In this document: piece by piece, positions 1 to 5,544 of the stretch
Layout of the letters: each line of letters starts with the position of its first letter
How positions within the stretch are numbered: position 1 is the stretch's first letter
NCBI GenBank assembly: GCA_017308345.1
Contig: JAFKFE010000440.1
Coordinates: forward strand, 1-5,544
Length of the DNA: 5,544 nt
DNA from: Alphaproteobacteria bacterium
Lineage (GTDB): Bacteria > Pseudomonadota > Alphaproteobacteria > Rhizobiales > Rhizobiaceae
Direction of reading: 5' to 3'
Notes under the pieces: model-generated
What the model saw: the letters and a program-made list of their open reading frames with translations, nothing else
Told to the model about the DNA's origin: nothing
Databases searched by the model: none
Program-made: the position numbers and the translations under genes

Positions 1-1012
1 TGATCGTGTTGCCGATCGACACGATGTCGGAATATCCGACCGCAACTGCCAGGGACGTGCTTTTCGTGACGTTTATGTACTGGTTCGTCATCGGCGGGAT
101 GGCGATGCGGAGGGCCTGAGGCAATACGATCAATCTCAGGGTCGGCAAGTAACGAAACCCCAGGGCGGCCGATGCCTCGGACTGTCCGGCAGGCACCGAA
201 AGAACGGCCCCTCTTACGATTTCCGCAATGTAGCCGCTTGTGTAGAGCGTGAGACTGATGACCAGCGCTGCAAATTCGGGAGTGACGGAAACTCCACCCT
301 GGAAATTGAAGCCGCGTCGCTGCGGCAGATCCAGCGCAAAGAAACCGGAGACCAGAAGCAAGCACGCACCTGAGAGAGCTGCCGCGACCGCCAGCCGGCG
401 CAACGTCTTGCGCGAGCGCCCCCTTACAACTCGCCAGCCGACCAGCACCGCCGCGGCGGCAATGAGACAGAGGCCGAGGATCGATGGCGCTGAATGCTCG
501 CCGGTAAGGCTCAGAAACGGCAACCAGATGCCGCGATTGGAAAGAACCACGCCGCCGACCGGCTCCCAGGCCTGGCGTGGCACAGGCAGGGAGAACTGGA
601 TGATTGCCGACCATGCGAAGAGTTGCAGCAGTGGCGGCACATTGCGCAGCACCTCGACCACAAGACCCGCGCAGCCGCGAAGCAGCGGGTTGGAGGAAAG
701 GCGCAGGACACCGATCAGCGTCCCCACGACGGTCGCCAGGGCGATGCAAGCAAGGCTGGCCTTGATCGTATTCAGGAAGCCGATGAAAAGCGCTTTTGCA
801 TAACTGTCGGTGCCTGAGAACGGCAACAGGCTGTTTCCGATGTCGAAGTTGGCGGAGTATCGCAAGAACCCAAAGTCGACGCTTATGTTGCGGCTGCCTA
901 GCGTGGCTACTGAAAAACGCACAAGCAGCAATATGCCCGCGAACATGGCTATCCACGTCAGCGCATAGCCTAGGAGCGTGTATTTCCTGAAAAGCGAGGC
1001 GGAATTCGGCAA
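1..1012 (-). CDS. Amino-acid ABC transporter permease, AapQ-like (HisM/GlnP family), C-terminus beyond the window
   Basis: Inner-membrane permease that would pair with a second permease (AapM type) and an ATPase (AapP type) to import amino acids delivered by the binding protein encoded just upstream. The minus-strand frame stays open from 1012 to the window edge, giving 337 residues; AapQ proteins are usually somewhat under 400, so only the tail is missing. A hydrophobic first helix lies at about residues 13-33. A typical AapQ block follows (LNTIKASLACIALATVVGTLIG, then VLRLSSNPL and EVLRNVPPLLQLF). The EAA loop that docks the ATPase is near the end (SEASAALGFRYLPTLRLIVLP). I chose the TTG at 1012-1010 because it is preceded by AGGTG and gives the expected N-terminus; no in-frame ATG or GTG lies between it and the stop of the upstream gene, and the next ATG is codon 23, inside the first helix. 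Family assignment is strong; the substrate is unknown. Confidence 0.9.
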   Translation of the reverse strand, partial: MPNSASLFRKYTLLGYALTWIAMFAGILLLVRFSVATLGSRNISVDFGFLRYSANFDIGNSLLPFSGTDSYAKALFIGFLNTIKASLACIALATVVGTLIGVLRLSSNPLLRGCAGLVVEVLRNVPPLLQLFAWSAIIQFSLPVPRQAWEPVGGVVLSNRGIWLPFLSLTGEHSAPSILGLCLIAAAAVLVGWRVVRGRSRKTLRRLAVAAALSGACLLLVSGFFALDLPQRRGFNFQGGVSVTPEFAALVISLTLYTSGYIAEIVRGAVLSVPAGQSEASAALGFRYLPTLRLIVLPQALRIAIPPMTNQYINVTKSTSLAVAVGYSDIVSIGNTI

Positions 1013-1035
1013 TGGGCACCTAGCGGAAGTGGGGG

Positions 1036-1067
1036 TTGTCTCGCGCCCGCGGGCGAGCGCGAGACAA
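1036..1067 (-). promoter_or_regulatory. Intercistronic stem-loop between binding-protein and permease genes
   Basis: A perfect inverted repeat has arms TTGTCTCGCGC (1036-1046) and GCGCGAGACAA (1057-1067) around a 10-nt loop that itself contains the palindrome CCGCGG. It fills half of the 61-bp gap and starts just after the stop codon of the binding-protein gene. On the transcribed (minus) strand it is followed by a run of C, not T, so it is a poor intrinsic terminator. Hairpins in this position of ABC importer operons are known to protect the 3' end of the binding-protein message or cause partial termination, so that more binding protein than permease is made. That role is inferred here. Confidence 0.65.
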
Positions 1068-1073
1068 GAGCGG

Positions 1074-2090
1074 TCACATCGGCGGCGCGTAGAGCAGGCC
1101 GCCCTTGGACCATAATGCGTTCGCGCCGCGCGGGAGACCAAGAGGCGAGCTGGCGCCGACATTGCGCTCGAAGCTCTCACCATAGTTCCCGATCTGTTTG
1201 ATGACGTTGTAGGCCCAGTCTTCCGAAACGCCGAGCGCCTTGCCGTTGCCCGGATTGGCACCGAGCAGCGTTTTGATGGCCTCGCTGCCAGTCGCCTTCA
1301 TCTGGTCGACATTAGCACTGGTGACGCCCTCTTCTTCGGCGGTGATCATCGCGTTCAACGTCCAGCGCACGATGGCGGTGAACTGTGGATCGTCCTTGCG
1401 CACGACAGGCCCGAGAGGCGACTTCGAGATGATTTCCGGGAGGACGACGTAATCTCCCGGCTTCTTCGCGGTGGAGCGGATCGCGGCAAGGTTCGAGGAG
1501 TCCGCCGTGATCGCATCGCATCGTCCGGAAAAGAACGAGGCATTGAGCGATTCCTGGTTCTCGATCGCCAGGGGCTGGTAGGTCATCCCATGGGTGGTGA
1601 AGTAGTTGCGCGTGTCCACTTCCGCCGCAGAACCCTGGTTCATGCAGATCGTCGCGCCGTCGAGTGCCTTGAGATCCGTGATCTTGGAGGCGACGGGGAC
1701 CATGAACGCCAGGCCGTCATAGAAATTGATGCCGGCCCAATCCAGGCCTAGCCCCGCGTCGCGCTGCATCGTCCAGGTGGAGTTTCTCGTCAGTACATCC
1801 ACTTCGCCGGCCTGCAGCGCCGTGAAGCGAACCTGCTCGGAGGTCGGAACGAAACGAACCTTGGAGGCGTCGCCGAAGATCGATATGGCGATTGCCTTGC
1901 ACATATCGACGTCGAAGCCGGTCCAATGACCGGAACTGTCGGCGACGCTGAAGCCGCCGAGGCCGGTGTTCACGCCGCAAACGAGTTCGCCGCGGGACTT
2001 GATCTTGTCGAGCGTCGGCCCGGCGGATGCCTGCTGCGCGATCGAGAAAACGGCGCATGCAAGAATTGATGTGAGCAGTTTTTTTCCCAT
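1074..2090 (-). CDS. Periplasmic amino-acid-binding protein, AapJ-like (solute-binding protein family 3)
   Basis: Soluble receptor that captures an amino acid in the periplasm and presents it to the permease encoded immediately downstream. The 338 residues match AapJ length. A Sec signal peptide is clear: KK at 3-4, a hydrophobic stretch, and an AxA site (ASA, 21-23). The mature start TLDKIKSRGELVCGV, the family 3 signature GFDVDMCKAIA (58-68), the RFTALQAGEVDVLTRNSTWT block (88-107) and the C-terminal GESFERNVG...LGLPRGANALW block are characteristic of AapJ rather than of smaller GlnH or HisJ proteins. Cys38/Cys64 and Cys149/Cys191 could form disulfides. The ATG at 2090 has AAAGGGG (2098-2104) at good spacing. 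It lies 70 bp after the PLP-enzyme gene and 61 bp before the permease gene. Rhizobial Aap systems have broad L-amino-acid specificity; whether this copy is broad or specialised cannot be seen. Confidence 0.93.
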   Translation of the reverse strand: MGKKLLTSILACAVFSIAQQASAGPTLDKIKSRGELVCGVNTGLGGFSVADSSGHWTGFDVDMCKAIAISIFGDASKVRFVPTSEQVRFTALQAGEVDVLTRNSTWTMQRDAGLGLDWAGINFYDGLAFMVPVASKITDLKALDGATICMNQGSAAEVDTRNYFTTHGMTYQPLAIENQESLNASFFSGRCDAITADSSNLAAIRSTAKKPGDYVVLPEIISKSPLGPVVRKDDPQFTAIVRWTLNAMITAEEEGVTSANVDQMKATGSEAIKTLLGANPGNGKALGVSEDWAYNVIKQIGNYGESFERNVGASSPLGLPRGANALWSKGGLLYAPPM

Positions 2091-2160
2091 TCCTATTCCC
2101 CTTTCTTGCTTGGTTTAACCGCGCCCTGTGGCGCCAGTTGGCCTGTTGGGCCTCCCTTGT

Positions 2161-3099
2161 TCAGATCGTGAACAGGTCCCCAGACAGGTATTTGTAGCCG
2201 GTGTCGCAGATCACCGTGGTGACGGTGCGCCCCTTGCCGAGGCGCTTGGCGATACGCAGAGCCGCAACGACATTGGCCGCCGCCGACTTGCCTCCGAAAA
2301 TGCCCTCTTCGCGCGCCAGCCGACGAGCCATGCGATAGGCTTCCTGATCGGTGACGGCCTCGATCTCATCGACGAGATCGTAGCGAAACAGCACGCCGGG
2401 CGGACCGTCGCCAACGCCGTCGATGTGGTGCACGCCCTTGGGGCCGCCGGAGATGTGCCTATAGCCAGCCGGCTCCACGGCGACGCCGATAATATCCGAT
2501 CGATGGTCCTTGAAGACCTCCATCGTTCCCGAGAAGCAGCCGCCGGAACCGCAGGTCATCGTGAAGGCATCCACCTGGCCTTCTGTCTGATCCAGGATTT
2601 CCCGTGCCATGGCGTTATAGGCCCTTGGATTTGCGGGGTTGGCCATCTGATGCAGGTAATAGTTGCCCGGCAGGCGCCCCAGTTCCTCGACCCGGGCGTG
2701 CATGAGATCGAACAGCTCCGGATAGGTCGCCTTGCCGTGAACGCTCGGAATGATGTCGAGGAACGCCCCGAAAGCCTGGATGGTCTTCAGTTTTTCGTCG
2801 GCGAACGCGTCGGAGGTCACGATGGTGCAGGGATATCCCTTCAGCGCGCAGATCATCGCGAGCGCGGTTCCCGTGCTGCCGCCGCTGGCCTCGACGACGC
2901 GTTGGCCGGGCTTGAGCTTGCCGGTACGCTCGGCATCCTCGATCATCGAAAGAGCGCTGCGGTCCTTCGAGCTTCCGGTCGGGTTCTTGCTCTCTAGCTT
3001 GACAAGAACGCGCGCGTCGCCGGGCGCGGGAAGTTTCCGCAACTCGATGAGCGGCGTGTTGCCGATGGTCGAGAGAAGGTTGAAATCTTTATGTATCAT
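2161..3099 (-). CDS. PLP-dependent enzyme of the cysteine synthase family (fold type II, beta-replacement or beta-elimination)
   Basis: Cytoplasmic PLP enzyme related to O-acetylserine sulfhydrylase and cystathionine beta-synthase catalytic domains, 312 residues from the chosen start. The PLP lysine is K45 in NPTGSSKDR (39-47). The substrate-carboxylate loop reads SGGSTG (72-77) where true cysteine synthases have TSGNTG. The phosphate-binding glycine loop is GSGG (184-187), and the end-of-fold motif reads CDTGYKYLS where the classical form is PDSG. The N-terminal IGNTPLIEL is typical. I prefer ATG 3099 over a GTG at 3126 because AAGAGAG precedes the ATG at suitable distance and nothing like a ribosome site precedes the GTG. 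No CysE-like acetyltransferase is nearby; the neighbours are a dehydrogenase 44 bp upstream and an amino-acid transporter downstream. A catabolic lyase or desulfhydrase acting on the imported compound is therefore as likely as cysteine synthesis. Reaction not assignable from sequence. Confidence 0.88.
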   Translation of the reverse strand: MIHKDFNLLSTIGNTPLIELRKLPAPGDARVLVKLESKNPTGSSKDRSALSMIEDAERTGKLKPGQRVVEASGGSTGTALAMICALKGYPCTIVTSDAFADEKLKTIQAFGAFLDIIPSVHGKATYPELFDLMHARVEELGRLPGNYYLHQMANPANPRAYNAMAREILDQTEGQVDAFTMTCGSGGCFSGTMEVFKDHRSDIIGVAVEPAGYRHISGGPKGVHHIDGVGDGPPGVLFRYDLVDEIEAVTDQEAYRMARRLAREEGIFGGKSAAANVVAALRIAKRLGKGRTVTTVICDTGYKYLSGDLFTI

Positions 3100-3143
3100 T
3101 TTCACTCTCTTGCGGAGACCCAACACGATTGCGACGGCAGCTG

Positions 3144-3959
3144 TCAGGTGGCGCTCACGCCTTGCTGCAGCCAGGTATTGAGGGAATCCGGGTCGACGGC
3201 CGAAATGCCGCCATCCGCCATGAGATTGGCGCCGGTGATGTAGGATGCATCGTCGCTTGCCAGGAACAGAATCGCGGCGGCGATCTCCTCCGGACGCGCC
3301 GGTCGCTTCAACATGCCGCCCTGCCCAAAACCTCGGACAAACTCCTCGGGGGTCTTGCCGAGCGCCGCGGCGCGCTTCTCATGAAACCTCGTGAACACCG
3401 GCCCCGGCGAGATGGCGTTCGAACGGATGCCATCCTTGGCATGGTCGTAGGCGATGCCGCGGGTCAGGCCGATCACCGCGGCCTTCGTGGTGTCGTACTC
3501 GACCATGTTGCCGCCGGCGGCGGTCGAGCGATTTGAAGAGACGTTGACGATGCTTCCGCCGCCAACGGCTTTCATGGCAGCTACGGCCGCCTTGGCACAA
3601 AACGCGTATCCCTTGACGTTGACGCCCAGAATGCGATCCCAGGTCGCGTCATCCGTGTCCAGGATGCCGTGATAGTGACGGATACCGGCATTGTTTACGA
3701 GAATGTCCAGACGCCCGAACCGCTCGACCGCAGCTTGGATGAAAGCGGTTGCCTGGGCTTCATCCTGGGTCCTAGCCGACACGAACAGCACCCTCTCGCC
3801 GGATCCGTTCAACTCGGCGGCGACCGCCGCGCCGCGCTCTTCATCGACATCGGCAAAGCAGACTTTGGCGCCTTCGGCGACAAAACGGCGAACAGTCGCC
3901 TCGCCAATGCCCGATGCGCCGCCAGTTATCGCGGCGACTTTTCCTGCCAGTCGGTTCAT
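3144..3959 (-). CDS. Short-chain dehydrogenase/reductase (classical SDR), NAD-preferring by motif
   Basis: Cytoplasmic oxidoreductase of 271 residues, a normal classical SDR length. The cofactor motif TGGASGIG is at 12-19 and NNAG at 89-92. The catalytic tetrad is visible as N114, S142, Y155 and K159 (YDTTK). The NAISPG motif is at 181-186 and the C-terminal ITGANLMADGG is standard. Asp37 after the second strand (FADVD) predicts NAD(H) rather than NADP(H). The usual Asp after the third strand, which contacts the adenine, is absent (VSARTQDE around 60-67), a modest departure. The ATG at 3959 follows GAGGAG (complement of 3969-3974) with a 9-base spacer. It is the first gene of the minus-strand set, directly behind the palindrome-rich region, and 44 bp ahead of the PLP-enzyme gene. 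It probably oxidises a hydroxyl or reduces a keto group in the same pathway; the substrate is unknown. Confidence 0.9.
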   Translation of the reverse strand: MNRLAGKVAAITGGASGIGEATVRRFVAEGAKVCFADVDEERGAAVAAELNGSGERVLFVSARTQDEAQATAFIQAAVERFGRLDILVNNAGIRHYHGILDTDDATWDRILGVNVKGYAFCAKAAVAAMKAVGGGSIVNVSSNRSTAAGGNMVEYDTTKAAVIGLTRGIAYDHAKDGIRSNAISPGPVFTRFHEKRAAALGKTPEEFVRGFGQGGMLKRPARPEEIAAAILFLASDDASYITGANLMADGGISAVDPDSLNTWLQQGVSAT

Positions 3960-3971
3960 TCACAGCTTCTC

Positions 3972-4013
3972 CTCAAATCGTCGACGATCTAATCGTATAA
4001 ACGACGATTTGAG
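3972..4013. promoter_or_regulatory. Nested palindromes, probable operator of the SDR-led operon
   Basis: A perfect 12-bp inverted repeat, CTCAAATCGTCG (3972-3983) and CGACGATTTGAG (4002-4013), encloses an 18-bp centre. Overlapping its left arm is a perfect 12-bp palindrome ATCGTCGACGAT (3977-3988), and TCGT-ATAA-ACGA forms a second symmetric element at 3993-4004. In all, four ATCGT/ACGAT half-sites lie at 3977, 3984, 3992 and 4004. The core TCGTCGACGA fits the TNGTNNACNA pattern of many GntR-family operators, although a LacI-type regulator is also possible because the centre is CG. The elements overlap the likely promoter and end just before the SDR ribosome site. No regulator gene is in the window. 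Confidence 0.65.
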
Positions 4014-4017
4014 TCAA
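3989..4017 (-). promoter_or_regulatory. Candidate sigma-70-type promoter for the SDR-led operon
   Basis: On the minus strand a good -35 element TTGACT lies at 4017-4012. Possible -10 elements downstream are GATTAG (3994-3989, 17-bp spacing, weak) and TACGAT (3997-3992, 14-bp spacing, better match but short spacing), so the -10 is uncertain. A start site would fall about 20-35 bases before the SDR start codon, inside the palindromes, which suits repression by steric blocking. This is a by-eye assignment. Confidence 0.4.
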
Positions 4018-4025
4018 CAGAAAAT

Positions 4026-4168
4026 GACGACTGTTAGTTTTTCGCCCGCTGCAATGCGATATTGGTGACGCGTTCAGGTGCGGCATAAAGCTGATAGGGC
4101 GCGCCCTCGGCGAAGGGATGGACCTGCACCGCATCGACATACCCATACCTGGTCGGTTGCTGTGTGAC
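4026..4168 (-). pseudogene. trbG: Internal fragment of trbG (VirB9/CagX-like conjugative type IV secretion protein), frameshifted
   Basis: TrbG is the VirB9-like outer-membrane-complex subunit of trb mating-pair apparatuses found on Tn4371-type and rhizobial integrative and conjugative elements. The minus strand from about 4168 to 4049 encodes TQQPTRYGYVDAVQVHPF followed by AEGAPYQLYAAPERVTNIALQ, closely resembling the TrbG block PTREGYINAIQV...GALYQVYA...RVT..ALQPGE. The open frame then runs into RAKN and a stop. Adding one C between 4048 and 4049 restores PGEKLTVV, the expected continuation, before similarity ends near 4026. Only about 45 residues of a protein near 300 survive, with no start, signal peptide or C-terminus, so this is a dead remnant. 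Similarity was judged from memory of the family, not by a search. Confidence 0.72.
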
Positions 4169-4561
4169 CGGTGCCTGCTGGAACTCATGTCCGCGGAACG
4201 CATCGAAAGCTACGGCAAGGCCGCGGCTGTCAGGGTCGCGGGCGAGATCGAGTACGCCTCGGCCATGATCCACACCCTGCGCTTCGGCAATGTGTTCCGC
4301 GATGCCATCGGCGGCACGACCTATCTCGAATTCTGCAACACACGCAACGCGCCGGGCGCGCTTTTGTCATTGCCGATGATGCACAAGAGCGAGAACGGCC
4401 GCCGCTCGCATTTCATCGCCGCCAATTTCCGGATCGCCGACGGAACGGCGGCCGACGAGATCGTCGTGGCCATCGGCGCGGCGGATGACGGCCGGGTCCA
4501 CCCGCGGATCGCGGACCGTTTTCAGGACATACGGGAGATGGAACAGGAGGCAGCGGTATAG
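4118..4561 (+). pseudogene. 5'-truncated DUF1185 / amino acid synthesis family (AA_synth) gene
   Basis: The family (PF06684) consists of proteins of roughly 190-200 residues, of unproven biochemical role, often encoded beside branched-chain-type ABC transporters. The plus-strand frame here gives 147 residues. From about residue 14 it reads as the family's C-terminal two thirds: ERIESYGKAAAV (28-39), EIEYASAMIHTLRFG (43-57), FRDAIGGTTYL (60-70), MMHKSENGRRSHF (87-99), ADEIVVAIGAA (112-122) and RIADRFQD (130-137). The expected N-terminal region, including the usual opening strand and the NPFAG-type segment, is missing. In its place the ATG at 4118 and the first 13 or so codons are the antisense of the trbG fragment. 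The true junction is therefore near 4153-4170, and the apparent start is accidental. A shortened protein could be made from ATG 4118 or 4187, but loss of a third of a single-domain fold makes function unlikely. It ends 40 bp from the convergent livF gene. Confidence 0.8.
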
Positions 4562-4601
4562 CGTGTCGCGAAGGCCGGCGCGGATTGCCGGGATCTGCCC
4601 G

Positions 4602-5354
4602 TCACGCCGGCGCCCGCGAAGCGCCATTCCGCTGCTGCGCCCTCTTGCCGAGATAGAGTTCCTGCATGACCGACGACCGTTGCAGCTCGTCGATGCCGCC
4701 CGAGGCCACGATGCGGCCGGAGTTCATCAGATAGCCTTGCTCGGCCACCGAGAGCGCCAGCCCGGCGTTCTGCTCGACAAGGAGCACCGCCGCGCGGAAT
4801 TTTTCGCGCACATCCAGGATGATGCTTTGCAGTTCCGACACCAGCAATGGCGACAGTCCGAGCGACGGTTCGTCGAGCAACAGGATGCGCGGTCTGGCCA
4901 TCAGGCCACGCGCGATCGCCAGCATCTGCTGCTGGCCGCCGCTGAGCGTGCCCGCCTTGGCGCCGCGCTTCCTGGCGAGGATGGTGAAATAGCTTTCCAT
5001 CAAGCCGATGTCGGCCTCGACCGCGTCCCGGTCCGTGCGGCAGTAGGCGCCGAGCAAAAGGTTCTCGCGCACGCTCATGTCGGCGAACACGTGGCGGCCC
5101 TCCGGCACCATCACGACGCCGAGCGTTGCCTTCTGGTCGGCGTGAAGCGCGGTGACGTCGCGGCCGTCGAAGGTGACAGTGCCGCGCCGCGGCTTCACCA
5201 GGCCGGCGATGGAGCGCAGCAGCGTCGTCTTGCCGGCGCCGTTGGGGCCGAGGATGGTGACGATCCCGTTTTGGCCGACCGTAAGCGAGACGTCGCGATT
5301 GACAGCGACGGGCCCATAGCCGGTATCGACATGCTCGACGGCAAGCAGGCTCAT
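4602..5354 (-). CDS. livF: Branched-chain-type amino-acid ABC transporter ATP-binding protein LivF
   Basis: One of the two ATPases that power a hydrophobic amino-acid (HAAT) importer, working on the cytoplasmic face with LivG, permeases LivH/LivM and a periplasmic binding protein. The 250 residues carry Walker A GPNGAGKT (36-43), the LivF-specific PEGRHVF segment (84-90) in the Q-loop region, signature LSGGQQQ (137-143), Walker B ILLLDEP (157-163) and LLVEQN (191-196). Gln in place of the usual switch-loop His is normal for LivF. The C-terminus YLGKRAQQRNGASRAPA is slightly extended. The start codon overlaps the livG stop in ATGA (5354-5351), so translation is probably coupled. It appears to be the last gene of its operon and converges on the DUF1185 remnant. 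These transporters handle many substrates besides Leu, Ile and Val, so specificity is open. Confidence 0.95.
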   Translation of the reverse strand: MSLLAVEHVDTGYGPVAVNRDVSLTVGQNGIVTILGPNGAGKTTLLRSIAGLVKPRRGTVTFDGRDVTALHADQKATLGVVMVPEGRHVFADMSVRENLLLGAYCRTDRDAVEADIGLMESYFTILARKRGAKAGTLSGGQQQMLAIARGLMARPRILLLDEPSLGLSPLLVSELQSIILDVREKFRAAVLLVEQNAGLALSVAEQGYLMNSGRIVASGGIDELQRSSVMQELYLGKRAQQRNGASRAPA

Positions 5355-5544
5355 GACGCGCCCATCTTCTTGTCGGAGCCCTTCTTGTCCGGGCCGAGAT
5401 AGACCTCGCGGACCTTGGGATCGGCGAGCACCTCGGCCGGCGGGCCTTCGGCGATCTTGGTGCCGAAATCGAGCACGACGAGGCGGTCGCAGAGCTCGGA
5501 CATCATGTCCATGTCATGGTCGATGAGGCAGACGCCGATGCCTT
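5351..5544 (-). CDS. livG: Branched-chain-type amino-acid ABC transporter ATP-binding protein LivG, C-terminal part only
   Basis: The minus-strand frame entering from the right edge encodes the last 64 or so residues of a LivG-type ATPase. The switch (H-loop) segment is GIGVCLIDHDMDMM, followed by CDRLVVLDFGTKIAEGPPAEVLADPKVREVYLG, all standard for LivG. A lysine-rich tail (GPDKKGSDKKMGAS) follows, ending with TGA at 5353-5351, which shares bases with the livF ATG. The Walker motifs and start lie outside the window. It partners LivF in the same ATPase heterodimer. Confidence 0.92.
   Translation of the reverse strand, partial: GIGVCLIDHDMDMMSELCDRLVVLDFGTKIAEGPPAEVLADPKVREVYLGPDKKGSDKKMGAS

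Noticed and set aside
249..803. Plus-strand open frame of 184 codons at the left end
   Set aside because: Antisense to the aapQ-like permease gene, which is continuous on the minus strand; composition is Arg/Pro/Thr-rich with no recognisable domain.
2121..2152. Short inverted repeats (GCGCC-CTGT-GGCGC and GGCC-N5-GGCC) in the gap between the PLP-enzyme and binding-protein genes
   Set aside because: Stems of only four to five bp in GC-rich sequence without a T-run; not enough to call a terminator or attenuator.
2128..2997. Plus-strand open frame of 289 codons
   Set aside because: Antisense to the PLP-enzyme gene, which has intact catalytic motifs; typical high-GC shadow frame.
3097..3126. 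GTG at 3126 as the start of the PLP-enzyme gene
   Set aside because: No ribosome-binding sequence precedes it and the extra nine residues are not typical of the family; ATG 3099 has AAGAGAG upstream.
4034..4273. Minus-strand frame of 79 codons as an intact small gene
   Set aside because: Its first 35 or so codons are antisense to the DUF1185 remnant and the rest is the trbG fragment ending at a frameshift stop, so it is a chimera and not a gene.
4574..4611. GCCGGCG / CGCCGGC inverted repeat between the DUF1185 remnant and livF as a bidirectional terminator
   Set aside because: Seven-bp arms with a 24-nt loop, no T-run on either side, and one arm inside the livF coding sequence; common by chance at this GC content.
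4485..5402. Plus-strand open frame of 305 codons
   Set aside because: It is entirely antisense to livF and the livG tail, whose motifs are unmistakable; the product is His/Arg-rich and resembles no known family.

Overview
The window looks like an accessory region of a high-GC alphaproteobacterium, most probably a member of the Hyphomicrobiales (rhizobium-like: Mesorhizobium, Bosea, Bradyrhizobium relatives). The reasons are an Aap-type general amino-acid ABC transporter, a Liv-type transporter next to a DUF1185 (AA_synth, PF06684) gene, and a scrap of a Tn4371/ICE-type trb conjugation gene. The genus is an inference from gene content only.

Region 1 (1-4017, all on the minus strand) is one compact gene set read right to left. 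A classical short-chain dehydrogenase (3144-3959) comes first, then a fold-type II PLP enzyme of the cysteine synthase family (2161-3099), an AapJ-like periplasmic amino-acid-binding protein with a signal peptide (1074-2090) and an AapQ-like permease (1012 down to the window edge, incomplete). Gaps are 44, 70 and 61 bp, so a single operon is likely. A perfect 11-bp-stem hairpin without a U-tract sits between the binding protein and the permease. Upstream of the dehydrogenase lies a dense nest of palindromes (3972-4013) overlapping a possible promoter, which suggests a dedicated repressor or activator not encoded in the window. The set reads as an import-and-catabolism module for an unidentified amino acid or amino-acid-like compound.

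Region 2 (about 4018-4561) is a scar. About 140 bp on the minus strand (4026-4168) encode an internal piece of TrbG/VirB9, broken by a one-base frameshift. It abuts, at about 4153-4170, the C-terminal two thirds of a DUF1185 protein on the plus strand that has lost its N-terminus. Two recombination junctions are therefore visible: one just upstream of the dehydrogenase promoter, the other inside the DUF1185 gene.

Region 3 (4602-5544, minus strand) is a branched-chain-type (HAAT) transporter tail. It holds a complete LivF ATPase and the C-terminal end of LivG, joined by an ATGA stop/start overlap. This part looks intact and ordinary.

No RNA genes, CRISPR arrays, complete insertion sequences or clear intrinsic terminators were seen. 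The most notable points are the conjugation-gene ghost marking a module boundary and the unassigned SDR/PLP-enzyme/Aap transporter set with its own operator-like region.
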